A DNA stretch of 64,000 nt from Bettongia penicillata ogilbyi (GCA_023548195.1 JAJHZJ010000579.1:1404084-1468083); one strand, 5' to 3'. Positions 25,276 to 36,640 are shown, numbered from the stretch's first letter. Notes: generated from the sequence alone by a model not told the origin. Translations and numbers: made by a program.

Positions 25276-25500
25276 GGCAACCAGGTGGAGCAGTGCTTGG
25301 ATCAGGAAGAGCTGAGCTCAAATCCACCAGTTGTATGACCCTGGTAAAGTCATTTACTCTATTTACCTCAGTTTCCTCATCTGTAAAACTAGGATAATAA
25401 TAGCCCCTACTTGTCAGGGTTGTTGTGAGGATTAAATGAGAAAATATTTGCAAAGCACTTTATAAATTTTAAAATACTATATAAATGCTAGCTCTCATTA
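25276..25500 (+). mobile_element. SINE, nearly full length
   Basis: Begins GGCAACCAGGTGGAGCAGTG. It has 'ctcagtttcctcatctgtaa', 'tgtcagggttgttgtgagga' and ends 'tatataaatgctagctctca', the marsupial/MIR-type tail that ends in a small-triplet region. Confidence 0.85.
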
Positions 25501-25654
25501 TTGTCAGCTATGGTGGTATATGCCAGCCCTGGTGGCTAAAGGAAATTTAATCTATTGCTTTATTTAAATAGAAGAGAAAAATGTTGGGAAGAAATAGGTT
25601 GGTAAGAAATAGAGCTCTAAAAATGAGAATAACAGAATATTAAAGAGCATTAAA

Positions 25655-25935
25655 AAATCTATTCCTCCTTCCCTCCACATCTTACTTTCATTGGCTTCTG
25701 TCAAGTCTCCGCTCAAAACTCACCTTCTGGAAGGGTGGCTTCACCTTCTAGCTTCTTTCTCTTTAAGATTACTCCCCATCTACTCAGTGTATATCTTGTA
25801 TGAATATGTGTAGTTATTTATATGTTGTCTCCCCAACACAGTGTGAGTTCCTTGGAAGCAAAGACTATTTTAATTTTCCAGATCTTTGCACAATGCCTGG
25901 AGTATAATTAGTGCTTTATTAATGTTTTTTCATTG
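25655..25935 (+). mobile_element. L2 3' UTR
   Basis: It has 'cttctgtcaagtctccgctc', 'aaaactcaccttctggaagg', 'cagtgtgagttccttggaag' and 'ttagtgctttattaatgttt'. Confidence 0.8.
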
Positions 25936-26067
25936 TTGGTAGATTTCCTAGACTAGTGAGCACACTGTAGTGAAATGCAGTTTTCTTGTATTTCAGATAA
26001 CTATAGCTGAACTTTGTTATTTGCATTGCCTTTAAGCTTTGAATCACAACACTAATAGTTATCATTG

Positions 26068-26165
26068 TTAATAATGATAGCTCACATTTTGATAATATCA
26101 CAGTTTATATTGCACTTTCCTTACAACCTTATGAGATAGATAGTGTAGGGAGTATTATTCCATGC
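26068..26165 (-). mobile_element. SINE 3' fragment (reverse)
   Basis: The top strand shows 'taataatgatagctcacatt' and 'ttccttacaaccttatgaga', the reversed tail of the SINE seen at 25276-25500. Confidence 0.6.
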
Positions 26166-26319
26166 TTCAATACCATGTATATGTAAACAAGAAAGTAAAC
26201 ACTGTTCCAATTGGGTGGCACAGGTTCCTTATTCCTGAGTCATTCCAGGGTGTCTCAGTTTTCCATTTAGAAAGGAGCACAAAGGAGAAAATTCTTACTT
26301 TTTGATTGGTTGGGAAATA

Positions 26320-26593
26320 GCCTAGGTCAAGAGTGGGGAACCTATAGCCTCAAGGCCATATGTGGTGCTATAGGTCCTCAAGTGTGGTCCTTTAACTGAA
26401 TCCAAACTTCACAGGGTTCCCCATCCTTGGCCTAGGTCAGGACATTTGGTTCTCCAGGTCCTAAAGTGTAGCCCTTTGACTTAATAAAAGGATTTGTTCT
26501 GTAAAACTTGGACTAGGTCAAAAGAGCACACTCAAGGACCCAGAAGACCATATATGGTCTCAAGACCACAGGTTCCCCACTTCTGGCCTAGGT
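26320..26593 (+). mobile_element. hAT-type non-autonomous element(s) with repeated 8-bp target site GCCTAGGT
   Basis: The element begins at 26328 with CAAGAGTGGGGAACCT and ends at 26585 with AGGTTCCCCACTTCTG, so the ends are near-perfect inverted repeats. It is flanked by the 8-bp direct repeat GCCTAGGT (26320-26327 and 26586-26593), the size expected for a hAT target-site duplication. A third exact copy of GCCTAGGT lies inside at 26430-26437. It directly follows an inner terminus ending GTTCCCCATCCTTG. A fourth, one-mismatch copy (GACTAGGT) is at 26511-26518. The two halves are inverted copies of one another ('aggtcctcaagtgtggtcct' against its complement). The layout suggests an internally rearranged copy or successive insertions at one target. 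Confidence 0.75.
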
Positions 26594-27483
26594 CATAAGA
26601 AATCCAGTGAAGGAAGAAAGGGGGCTATTCCCCTGCCATCCACAGAATATTTATTTTCATAACAGCAATGTGCAAACTGTCTAAGAAAAATATCTCCTTG
26701 GAATAATGTTTCCTTTAAAATACAATCAAGCACAATTTTAATAAACTGAATGATTTGATGTCAGTTTTATGAGCTAGGATATTGGGCCCACTCAAATTAT
26801 ATGTCAGTTGTCAACATCTGATAAATCTTTGTCAAGAAATGAAATATTCAAGACATAATGCTACATTTGTTAACCTACCCAAAAAAGGCAATTTTACTGA
26901 CAAAATGTAACCAATCATTTGCTCTAGAATCTAGACTTCGGTACACCCAAATACATCAACCCTGTGCTTAAAAAACATCAACACCTTAATATTCTTGTGA
27001 TACATTGAAAATTGATTTTGAGGGAGGAAATCAAACTGAAATGGAAAGGATTTCTACCACAGGGAAGAGAGGAAAAGTATTCTAGCTAATATTCTCATTA
27101 TTTCTCTCATAAAAATCATTTACTTTAAAATGTTTCTCTTAGTTGTAGTGAAAATGAGTAAATACTTCTCACTACTCAACAAAGCAGCCTTTCTCAAGTA
27201 GCCACCCCCATTTCTAATGTCATCTCCACGCTGACCCCTCTCTCTAGACATCCTGAACTATATGAGTGCCTACACAGCTTGTTTTCTTGCACCTCCCGAT
27301 TCTAATCCATTCTAATAACCTTGCTTATAAGGCACTTTCCATTTCCCTTAATTAGACTTTTGCCCCAATCTACTCAAAAATCATTTTTCCCTCAGAAATC
27401 AGTTACAGTTAAACTTTCCTGCTTTATCACATCTACCCTATCTTCTCCAACATTGATATGTGTAGGTCTGTGAAGTCATGACC

Positions 27484-27640
27484 AATTATAGCTTTGTGTT
27501 TTTTATTTTTATTTATGTTTTTATATTTATTTATGTTTTTTATATTTATGTATATTTTAGCTAATTGTTGCATATTTATGTTTTTATATTTATGTATATT
27601 TTTATTTTTTTTATATTTATGTATATTTTAGCTAATTGGT
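27484..27640. repeat. TTTATGTTTTTATAT-type AT-rich tandem array
   Basis: Units of TATTTATGTTTTTATA are repeated imperfectly. A longer segment, 'tatatttatgtatattttag' followed by CTAATTG, occurs twice. Confidence 0.8.
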
Positions 27641-27644
27641 GCAT

Positions 27645-27778
27645 GTGATTGGTGCAGGAAGACCTGAGTTCAAATCTGGCCTCGGACACTTCCGAGTTGT
27701 TTAACCTTAGGCAAATCATTAATCTATATTTCCCTCAAATTCTTCATCTATAAGATGGGGATAATAATAGTTCATCTT
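27645..27778 (+). mobile_element. SINE fragment
   Basis: Includes 'ggtgcaggaagacctgagtt', 'caaatctggcctcggacact' and 'aagatggggataataatagt'. The 5' head is missing. Confidence 0.8.
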
Positions 27779-27883
27779 TCTTGGCTCATCACTTCTATCA
27801 TATCAGCCTCTACAACATTTGAATATGTAGGCCTATGAAGTCATGAAAAGGCATACATTTATGTTATGCAGTTATGTTTTTAG

Positions 27884-28118
27884 GAGCAGCTAGGTAGTGC
27901 AAGTAATAGAGCACCAATCCTAGACTCAAGAAGACCCAAGACCTTAGACATTTCCTAGCTGGATGACCTGTTTTCTTCAATTTCCCCATCTAGAAAATGT
28001 GGATAGTAATAGTATCCATCTCCTAAAGTTGTTGTAAAGATTGGATACAGTAACTGTAAGGTACTTAGCACAGTGCCTGGTATCTAGCAACTGCTATGTA
28101 AAGATGAGCTATTATTCA
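27884..28118 (+). mobile_element. SINE, nearly full length
   Basis: Begins GAGCAGCTAGGTAGTGCAAG, with 'gactcaagaagacccaagac', 'atctcctaaagttgttgtaa' and 'acttagcacagtgcctggta'. It ends near 'gctattattcat'. Confidence 0.8.
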
Positions 28119-28124
28119 TATGGC

Positions 28125-28345
28125 TTCTCCTATGTCTGTCTTTAAATAAGGCTCTCAAGTACACTTCTACAATTCACTTTTACCATGTATTATTATGTAT
28201 GATAGCTACCTGCATTATGTGTCTTATTTTATTTCCACAGTAGACCATATGCTACATAAGGGTACAGATCAGATCTTATCTAAATTTTGCCTTTCCCCCA
28301 ATTCCCAGAACATAGTATGCCCTTAATAAATATTTGAATAGAATC
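28125..28345 (+). mobile_element. L2 3' UTR fragment
   Basis: Ends in 'tgcccttaataaatatttga'. It carries 'tgctacataagggtacagat' in place of the usual 'gctccttgagggcaggga'. Diverged. Confidence 0.65.
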
Positions 28346-29149
28346 GTTGTTAAATGGCATCCTTTACTCCTTAATGACCAATGGAAAACAGACCCTATTG
28401 TATGCTCTGAAAACAGAAAACAGAAAATAAATGAAATTGATGGATAATGGAGAAGACGAAGATGGCACAGGAAATACTGTGTTTCAAGTTACAGAAAAAT
28501 AAACAAATAAATTTATGAAGCAATTCTTGATTTTTTCCCATTTATGATGAACTAATCCAATTCCTTCATGATTAAATGTAACTTTTTCTATAAGTGTAAT
28601 TTATCAAATAATAGGAAACTTATTTTTCCTGCAGATAGCATAAGTTAAAGCAGAGTAAATGTACTATTGTATAGTAGTAAAAAGCAGTTCTTCTCACTGA
28701 GAAATCATTAATAATATCCAGTACAATCTAAACAGGGAGAGAGCAGCAAGCAAGCTCAAAAATTCCTCAGAAATTTTAATTTCTATGCACTTGGCACAGA
28801 ACATAGGAACAAATTTACCAATCTAAAAATCACATAAAAAGAGTTAGTTTTAAAGACTTGGGCACTAGCCTTAGGAAGTTTCTAACTGACAAGATGCTGC
28901 TCATTAAACTATATTTATTTTGGAAAACCTGTTTTCATGGATAAAATAAGAAAAGTAAAAAAAAAATCTTCCTCTGCATTTAAGTCATAAAGAAAATCAG
29001 GCATTGAATAGACCAAAAGACAATGAAATTGTGCATTTTGGCTCTTCTGTTTTGCTTTGACTTTCTTGGGAATCTCCAAAAATACTGAGTGTGCTGCTTT
29101 CAGGAAGGTAAGTTTTCTCACAATCACAAAGAATGACAATATCACAATG

Positions 29150-29462
29150 GAAGGAGCTGTGGGTTGGGAGAGAATACACCCGAGTTTGAATCCTGGTTCC
29201 CAGACTTAATATTTATGTGGCTTTAGGTCTCAAGGTCACATGTAGCCCTGTAGGTCCTCAAAGGGGCGCTTTGACTGAAGGATCTGAAGAGTCAAAGGGC
29301 CTACTTGAGGACCTAAAGGGCCACAAGTGGCCTCCAGGTCAAAGGTTCCCCATCTTTACTCTAGGCAAATGACTGTACTTTTTTGGGCTATAGTTTTCTC
29401 TGCTATAAAAGGGAGGGGTGGGATTACCTAGTCTTGGAGGTTCCTTCCAAGGCCAAATTTCA
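29150..29462 (+). mobile_element. MIR-like SINE split by a DNA element
   Basis: The left part (29150-29228) has 'ggagctgtgggttgggagag' and ends at 'tatttatgtggctttaggt'. The right part resumes at 29359 with 'ctctaggcaaatgactgtac' and finishes 'ttggaggttccttccaaggc'. Removing the middle restores a normal SINE order. Confidence 0.75.
29221..29366 (+). mobile_element. Palindromic hAT-type MITE inserted in a SINE
   Basis: The insert occupies 29229-29358. Its 5' side ('taggtcctcaaaggggc', 'gctttgact') is the reverse complement of its 3' side ('agtcaaagggcctacttgag', 'gaccta'), so it can fold into a long hairpin. It ends with GGTTCCCCATCTTTAC, the same terminus as the element at 26320-26593, but the matching 5' end has lost about 16 bp. 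CTTTAGGT and CTCTAGGC on either side are a plausible decayed 8-bp target duplication. Confidence 0.7.
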
Positions 29463-29474
29463 GTCTCTGCTTCA

Positions 29475-29690
29475 TAGACCTCAAATAGCTCTACTCATAT
29501 ATACTTAATATGATATATTCTGTAATATGCTTATTTGGTGTATACATTTGCCAAATTATAATCCATGAGATCCAATAAGGGTAGAGACTGCATTTTACCA
29601 GTTTTTATATTTCCCCCCACCAGTGCTTGCTACAATCTTCTGTACAAAGTAGGTACTTAACAAATGCCCACTGAATTGAGTTCAATTTAA
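29475..29690 (+). mobile_element. L2 3' UTR
   Basis: It shows 'atccaataagggtagagact', 'gcattttaccagtttttata' and 'gtaggtacttaacaaatgcc'. Confidence 0.75.
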
Positions 29691-31255
29691 ATAAAGTCGA
29701 TTCTAAACAAATCCTGTACCTCAAAAGAACCCCAAAAGGACTGAAATATTCCCAAAACTGAAGAGAGACCTCAAGGAATGGAAATAGGAGCTAGGTAAAG
29801 ATTAGCTAGTACCAAGATGACAGCAGAACTGAGCCTGTAAATCATTCGAGTATAAGCTGGATAGGCATGGAAATGACAGAACATGTAGGTTCCATATATC
29901 ACAGCGACACCACCAAAACTTCAGCTGCCAAGTGCCCTCTGTGCCCAAGAGGTAACTAGAATCCCTATGCCTTGTCTTACCCTAGTCTGTGCTTTGGTTT
30001 CTTAATTTCTCTTGCTTCTTTATTCAAAAGTCTCATATTCCAATGGACTTTGTCATCTCATTGGAACAAAGCACATATCTTATTGGGGGAAAATTTACTT
30101 TTGATAGTCTGAAGATTAGATTCAACACTTCCCAGTTATCACACTGGGATATAACCTATTTAAAAATAATTAAAATAAAAGTCATTTTCATTCAACAGAA
30201 GAAACAATTTCATTTTAAAAGGAAGGTCTAAATACATTATCTCCCAAATACAGACTCCTGCCAAAATTAAAGGACTAGATAGATGTGTCTGTCAGAGTTA
30301 AACACCAGAAATTTGACAACTACAAAACACAAAAATAAAATTCCTGTTGGAATTCTAAAAATTGCAAAATTTAAAAACAAATTTAAATCTTCTTTCCCTG
30401 GAATAAACTTTGTTGTGATTTGTTTGGGCATTCAGTGACTTCTAGAAAGGTTTTTCCCAATTTTCCCAGTCCTCCAATTCCTAAGATTCACTTATTTCCC
30501 AAAGCCACCTTCACTTTTACACATCCAAAGAATATACTAAACCTCTAGGAACATCCGGCAATTGTTGATTCCTTTGGTGCCCCTTGAAAGAGTAAAAAAA
30601 AAAAAAAAACCTCTTCAACTCAAGAGCAAGCAAATGTTTGTCACTTTCAGTTAACATTATTATGGGTATAGTATCATGCCCACTGAACAGATTGGTTAAC
30701 ACTTAGGCATAAAAACTGAAGTCATCCCACATAGATAACTACAGATCCTGAATGAAGAGAGCTGGCTAAGAAATAATCTAAAGAGCAATGGAGTATGATC
30801 GTATCATGAAATGTAGGATCATTTGAATACATAAGCAAACATAACCTAAATGGGAAGGCACAATGGTTTCAGTAGAGGGAAATTATGCCCTGCTAATTTA
30901 TGGAGTTATCTGAGAGGATAAATAAGGGTAGGGATGAAACAGTTGGCATAATTTTAAATAGACTAGGAGTTTCTACACCAAAGGGTACTAAAAAGAAAAA
31001 AAATAGCTGAATTACCATGGAAAAGCGAAGAATATTTGGATATGGAGAATTGTTTTAAAGGAGAGAAATAAAATATAGGGAAAAGAGACACTTCTCTGAC
31101 TGGAATACGACATGGCTGAGATTTCTCTTGCCCGCATGTGCGATGGTTAGAAACCTATGTATTTAACATTCTGTGCCAGACTGCGAGACCTCTGGGCATC
31201 TTGGGAAGGACTTTCCTACCATATAACGGCAATTTACAGGATCAGTGTATGATAG
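29691..31255. other. Unassigned intronic DNA
   Basis: No gene, RNA or repeat family recognised, apart from a poly-A run at about 30595-30609. Confidence 0.45.
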
Positions 31256-31259
31256 AAGA

Positions 31260-31385
31260 CAGAAGCCAGTCTCAGGACTTTGGATTCTAGCTCCACATCT
31301 GATACACACTGACTGTGTGAGATCATGCAAAAGTCACTTAACCCCTTAGTGCACCTGGTAATGCTCCAGGTTGCCTCTCTTAACT
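31260..31385 (+). mobile_element. MIR-like SINE
   Basis: It has 'tctcaggactttggattcta', 'actgactgtgtgagatcatg' and 'caaaagtcacttaacccctt'. Confidence 0.7.
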
Positions 31386-31519
31386 GTAATCATGACAAAA
31401 AATTTTTTTTAAATATCAACTTTATTATATTTTTACTATGTCAGGCCATTAATTCCTTTGCTTTGTTGTAAATGTGAAGTCTGCCACTCATACTTATAGA
31501 TCTGGGTGGGTTTATTATT

Positions 31520-31632
31520 AATTAGAATGTAAGCACTTGCAGATGGAGACTTTTTTTCCCCTCTGTATTTCCAGCACTTCACATAGAGAGTGACACATAA
31601 TAAGAGCTTAATAAATATATGTTCATTGAAAT
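31520..31632 (+). mobile_element. L2 3' tail
   Basis: It shows 'attagaatgtaagcacttgc', then 'tttccagcacttcacataga' and 'aagagcttaataaatatatg'. Confidence 0.75.
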
Positions 31633-31959
31633 CTATGTTTAGGTGAGAAGCAAATGAGAGAAATCTGCATTTGGGACATATCTGCAAAGAGTTGCTGACT
31701 GAAGCCATAACAACAGATGACATTAGCAAGGAAGAAAATGGAGAGGGAGAAAGTTAGCATTTAGGGAAGTAGAATCAGATTATGGAGGAGCTTAGACATA
31801 AATCACAATTCAATAAACATTTGTTATTGAAGTATTTGAAGGACTGTCAAGTGGAAGAGGATTTAAGTTTGTTCTATTTGATCCCAGAAGAAAAATTAAG
31901 ATCAGATATAGAGGCAGGTGCTATAGATAGGTGTAATGAAGAAACACATTTAAGCTTCA

Positions 31960-32147
31960 TGTAAGGAACTCCTTAAGAAATGTGCTGTCTTGGGAATTCT
32001 TGAGTTCACCCTCAATGGAAACCTTCAAGCAAAGACCATTTATAAGAATGTGGCAGAAGATTTTCTTGGGTTTTGTTTTTTTAATATGAGGTGGAGTGGA
32101 TGACCTTTGAGTTTCCTTCCCGCTCAGAAGCTCTGTGATATTTTGTG
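31960..32147 (+). mobile_element. L3/CR1 LINE 3' end
   Basis: The order 'aatggaaaccttcaagcaaa', 'gaggtggagtggatgacctt', 'tgagtttccttcccgctcag', 'aagctctgtgata' is that of the CR1/L3 3' end, which normally closes in a 'gattctgtga' repeat. Confidence 0.7.
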
Positions 32148-32149
32148 AA

Positions 32150-32575
32150 GCATTCTAAACTAGGCATACTCTTTGATCCAGAGATAACTCTGCCAGACCT
32201 ATACCCTGAAGAGATCAAAGAAAGAGGGGAAAAACCTATATGTCATAAAAAGTATTTATAGCAGCTTTTATTGTAGTGTCAAAGAATTGAAAACTAAGGT
32301 GTCCATCAATTTACAGAATGCTGAACAAATTATGGTATATGAGTTAATGGACTCCTGTTGTGCCATAAGAAATGATGAAAGGGACTCATTTTCAGAGAAA
32401 CTGGGGAAGACGCATATGAAGTGAGCAGAACAGGAGAACAATTTGTCCAAGAACAACAGCACTGTAAAGTAAACAACTTTGAAAGACTAAAGAACTCTGA
32501 TTGATACAATGACCAACCATGATTCTGAAGGACCCACAATGCAGCATTCTACCTACCGCCTTAGGGAGGAAAGAT
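32150..32575 (+). mobile_element. L1/HAL1 3' end
   Basis: Parallels the 3' end of the HAL1 copy at 19560-20020: 'catactctttgatccagaga', 'tagtgtcaaagaattgaaaa', 'aaattatggtatatgagtta', 'aagtgagcagaacaggagaa'. No coding frame remains. Confidence 0.75.
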
Positions 32576-32859
32576 GGACTCAAAATGTAAAAGAAGACAT
32601 GTAGTTTTTGATTTAGCCAATGTGGGAAATCGTTTTGTTTCACTACATATATTTGATACAAGGGTTTTATTTTTATTTTTCCAAAAGAGTTTGGGGAGGG
32701 GAGGAAAGCAAACTTTATTAAATAAAAATAATTTATATGATTTAATTAAAACATTCTGCTATTTAATTAAAAATACCTGCTATTTTACTTCCTTCACAGT
32801 AAAGGTCCTCTAAACATCTTGGAGGAAACACATTATCTGTATGTTAGAATATCATTTTT

Positions 32860-33300
32860 GGCAGCTAAGGAAAGAAACAACGGAGAAAGTAGAATCTAAT
32901 TTCAGAGAGATCAGGTAAGGGACTACATATATAACAATAATCCAAGTGAAACATGATCAGGATCAACATCAGCACAGAGGCAAGAATGAGTGGGGAAAAG
33001 GGAACAGATTGGCGAGGTCGTATGAAACAGAACTGACAGGACCAGGCAACATTTGAGGATGATAGCAATGGAGAGAGAAGAGTCAAAGATGACATGAGGG
33101 CTTCAGGTCTGGGAAACCAGAGAATGGAGGGCTGCCAACAGGAAAGGAAAGTTGGCAGGCCAGGGCAGGTTCTGAGGAGGATAATTAGGAATTCAAATTT
33201 TCACTTGCAGAGTTTAGATACTAGAATGGATGTGGGGGTGTCCATCAGGTAGTAGGACATGTGGAACTGAAGTTCAGAGGAAATGTTAGAACTTCTTTGT
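32860..33300 (-). mobile_element. L2-like LINE fragment (reverse)
   Basis: The top strand has 'taacaataatccaagtgaaa', 'gtcaaagatgacatgagggc' and 'ttcaaattttcacttgcaga', the middle of the reversed L2 ORF C-terminal region. Strongly diverged. Confidence 0.6.
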
Positions 33301-33424
33301 TTTAGCTTCGGTCCAAACTTGTGATTCTATCAGTAAAAGGAACTATCTATCAGTAAAAGTATAAAAACTCGTTCACAGATGCAGATCGGCAACTCATTCG
33401 CAATTTACAATTACAGTTTCCTGT

Positions 33425-33760
33425 TCCTCAATAAGCATTTATTACGTACCCACTCAGTGCCAGGCACCTTGCTAAGTGCCGAGGATGCAGAAAGAGGAAA
33501 AAGTCCCTGTCCTCAAGGAACTCAAAATCAGAAGAGACCACAAGCAACCAAATATGTACACATGTTCTATACACACGCATACACATACACACTCACACAC
33601 ACAGCAATGATTAACAGAGAGAAGGCACTAGAGTCAAGAAGAGTTGTCCCTTTGAAGATGGAATTTTAGTTGGGATTGGAAGAAAGCCAGTGTAATGGTA
33701 ATTTAAGGTTAATGGTGGGTGGGGGGAAGAATTAAAGATCTATCCTGCCCATTAATAGGC
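33425..33760 (-). mobile_element. L2 3' end (reverse)
   Basis: Starts 'tcaataagcatttattacgt', 'acccactcagtgccaggcac', then 'aagtccctgtcctcaaggaa'. It carries a short CA-rich run near 33570-33605. Confidence 0.75.
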
Positions 33761-34089
33761 CTCAATATCTTATGCTAATTCCTATTGAGGCACTGGGTCA
33801 GATGGTCCTGCCCTCACACTCTGGAAAGTGTGTAAATACTCTGAGGTGAGGTTTTATTTTGGGGGCTTACTCATTAGAAGTGTATGTGTTTGGCCAGACT
33901 AGACTCTGGGTGCCAGTAAAGAGTTACTAAGGAGCCTCCTAGCTTTAAAAACCCAGATATTGGTGCTTCTGTGGAAGTCCTGTCTGTTGCTCTTTATTTC
34001 TCTGTTTGTATTTTCCCTGAAGTTCAGGGTACTGACTTTTTCCTCTGAACTAAGAGAATGATATATGTGCTTGATTAAGGTGATTTTTG

Positions 34090-34320
34090 GCCCCTCAAAA
34101 GTTGCTTTCCTTTTAGAAATGCATATCTAAGAACTTGTACAGCAGGCCCTCCTGTGTATGATGGGGTCCTTGCTGATGCAGCCAGGAGATGAGGAGGTAG
34201 AGGATTCCAGGCATGAAAGATAGCCAGCCAGAGGAAATGCCCTGGAGAGGAGAGCTGGACTGTCTTTTTCATGGATCAAGGAGGCCAGCCACTGAAAGGT
34301 GTGACTGAAAAGTTAACTAA
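34090..34320 (-). mobile_element. L2 LINE fragment (reverse)
   Basis: The 'gaggattccaggcatgaaag', 'atagccagccagaggaaatg' and 'tcaaggaggccagccactga' blocks follow the reversed L2 order. The first hundred bases are less certain. Confidence 0.65.
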
Positions 34321-34434
34321 CCTGCCTATTGTCACAAGGAAAATAAGTTTTAGAGAAAGAGTATGAATCCAAGTTTTCCCCAGCTCCAAGGCTGGGCCTT
34401 TGAGTACTAAGCCATTCTGTTTCTCCGAAATTAA

Positions 34435-34620
34435 TCGTAGCAATAATACCAATACCAATAATAATAGCACTTATGTAGTGCTTCAAAATTTGCAAAGCAC
34501 CTTACATATAGTACATTGTTGGAGCCTTACAACTTTGCAGGGTATAACTATCGCTCCCATTTTATAAATGAATATCGATTTGAGGGTCCTTTAAATAGAG
34601 ATGGTCATTAAAACCACAGA
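34435..34620 (-). mobile_element. SINE (reverse), 3' part
   Basis: The top strand reads 'aataataatagcacttatgt', 'gcaaagcaccttacatatag' and 'aactatcgctcccattttat', then the similarity stops. Confidence 0.75.
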
Positions 34621-34744
34621 AAGAGATGCTATCCATCTGCTGAGTAAAGTTAGAGGTAAGAGGGTCTGCTGAGAATAAGAGGCAAAAAAGGGACCCAGGG
34701 GCTTAAGAAAGGGAAAAGGTGATAAATACTTGTTGTAAGGAGTT

Positions 34745-34930
34745 AACAAGAGAATTCACAGTTTGTTAGAGCTCACAGAGCCCTTAGATATTATTTTACA
34801 AAAAGTGAAACAGGTTGGGGAGGAACACTTGCCCAAAATCATAAAACTAGTTAGCCCAAGAGCTAAGACTCCAACCCAGGCCCTCAGTCAATGCCCGGCA
34901 CACTTTCTAATGCATCATGCTACCTCCTTT
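34745..34930 (-). mobile_element. MIR-like SINE (reverse)
   Basis: It shows 'gttagagctcacagagccct', 'aagactccaacccaggccct' and 'catcatgctacctccttttg'. It could be the other half of the SINE at 34435-34620, separated by about 125 bp, but the second start ('gttagagctcacagag') suggests a separate copy. Confidence 0.6.
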
Positions 34931-35144
34931 TGTGGAGTACCTGAGAGATTTGAGGTGAGGTTAGTCAGTATGAATTTATAGCACATTAAATCAAAACTTT
35001 TTTTTTTTACTTTTTGAGTACTATTAGCAGGCTAAAGTTTGACTGAAAAGCAAACAAACCAGAGTTGAAGTTCAACCACTAAAAAGCAGAGATTGTGGAA
35101 GATTAAGATGAATGAGAGATTCTTGGGTGGTCAGTCAGTCACTA

Positions 35145-35768
35145 CACAAATATTAGATTTTTCTACATGCCAGGCACTGTGCTAAGATACAAAGAAAGGC
35201 CACAAAAAGCAGACCTTGCCCTCAAGGAAGGTAAATTCCAACAGAGGAGACAATACATACATAGTGATATACGTACAGATAGAAGGCTAATCTGAAAACT
35301 AAAGCCATTTTGTATATAGAGGGAATGGGGAAGTCTTCCTGTAGAAAAGCTTTGAGTTAAGTCTTGAAGGAAACCAGGGAAATTAAGTAGAAATGAGAGG
35401 GGAATGTATTACAGTCATGAGAGACAGTCAAGGCAAAGATAGAGAGAAAGGAAATGGAGGGTTCAAGGAACTGAAGTGGCCCAGTGTGGCTGGATAATAG
35501 AATGTCAGGGGCCATAAAGCACAAGCAGATAGTAAAAGGAGGAAGAGGTCAAATTATAAAGAACTTTAAATATTAGCAGATTTACAATTTGATCCTGTAG
35601 GTCATCCCCAATCACTAGAGCTCACTGTGGGAGGAGAAGAAACATTTTCAGAATTATGTTTTAGAAAAATCATATTGGCGACTGAGGGGAGGATGGAGGG
35701 GATTGGGGAGACACTTAGAAAAGGAGATCAGTTATAAGTCTATTGAAGTGATCTAGATGAGAGGTGTC
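35145..35768 (-). mobile_element. L2 LINE (reverse), part 1 of an interrupted copy
   Basis: The top strand runs 'acatgccaggcactgtgcta', 'ccttgccctcaaggaaggta', 'agcacaagcagatagtaaaa', 'aaatcatattggcgactgag', 'ttgaagtgatctagatgaga' and then stops abruptly. Its continuation is at 36640, after a forward L2 insertion. Confidence 0.8.
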
Positions 35769-36640
35769 CAAAACTGGGCTCATTACCTTTACCCCAAATC
35801 TCCTCTTAATGACTTCTCTATTACTACTGAGGGCATCAATATCCTCCAAGTCACTTAGGTTTGCAACCCAGGTATCATCCTCCACTTCTATCTGTTGTCA
35901 AGGCCTTTACTTTTGTAACATCTCTCATAACCACCCCCTTGTCTCCTTTGACACTGACATCATCCGGGTAAATTCCCTTCCTTGCAACTGGATTACCAAT
36001 AGGCAGACTACTGGTTGGTCTATCTGCTGCAAATCTCTCTCCATTCTGGTCCATCCTCCACTCAGCCATTAAAGTGATCTTCCTAAAGCATAGGTTACCA
36101 TATCAACCTCCCCTACGTACAATTCAATAGACTTCAAGGGCTCCCTATCACTTTCAGGATTAAACATAAAATCCTCTGCTTGGCACTGAAAGCTTTTCAT
36201 AGCCTGCCTTTCCTACTTTTTCAGTCTTCTTTCACCTTATATTTCCATGTATTCTGTGAGCCAATGACACTGGCCTGTGCTATTCCTTCAACAAGACACT
36301 CCATTTCCCAACTTCAGGAATTTTCACTGTCTGCCCTCTACGCTTAGAATACTCTCCCTCCTCTTCTCTGTCTCCTGATTTGCTTCAAGTCTCAGCTAAA
36401 ATCTTACCTTCAATAGGCTTCTGTGCATCACTTTTAATTCTAGTGCTTTTTCTCTTTTGACTAGCTTCAATTTATACTATATATAATGTGTACATAGACG
36501 TTTGCATATTGTCTGTATCCTTAAACCGTGAGATCCTTGAAAGCAGGGGCTGTCTCTATCTTTCTTTGCATGCCTTATTTAGTACAGTGGCTGGCACATT
36601 ATAGGTACTTATTAATAAATGTTTATTGACTGACTGGTTG
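35769..36640 (+). mobile_element. L2 LINE inserted into another L2
   Basis: About 870 bp of forward L2: ORF C-terminus ('ccaaatctcctcttaatgac', 'caacccaggtatcatcctcc'), 'caagggctccctatcacttt', then the full 3' UTR to 'ataaatgtttattgactgac'. It lies in the opposite orientation inside the reverse copy 35145-37300 and is therefore younger. Confidence 0.85.

Larger units (their letters stand above)
27421..27845. repeat. Pair of imperfect direct repeats, about 65 bp, 360 bp apart
   Basis: The copies are at 27421-27483 and 27783-27845. Shared blocks are 'atcacatctaccctatc' against 'atcacttctatcatatc', and 'tgtaggtctgtgaagtcatg' against 'tgtaggcctatgaagtcatg'. Each copy is followed by TTTATG-rich sequence and then by a SINE, so the whole unit may be an old duplication of about 360 bp. 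Confidence 0.6.
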
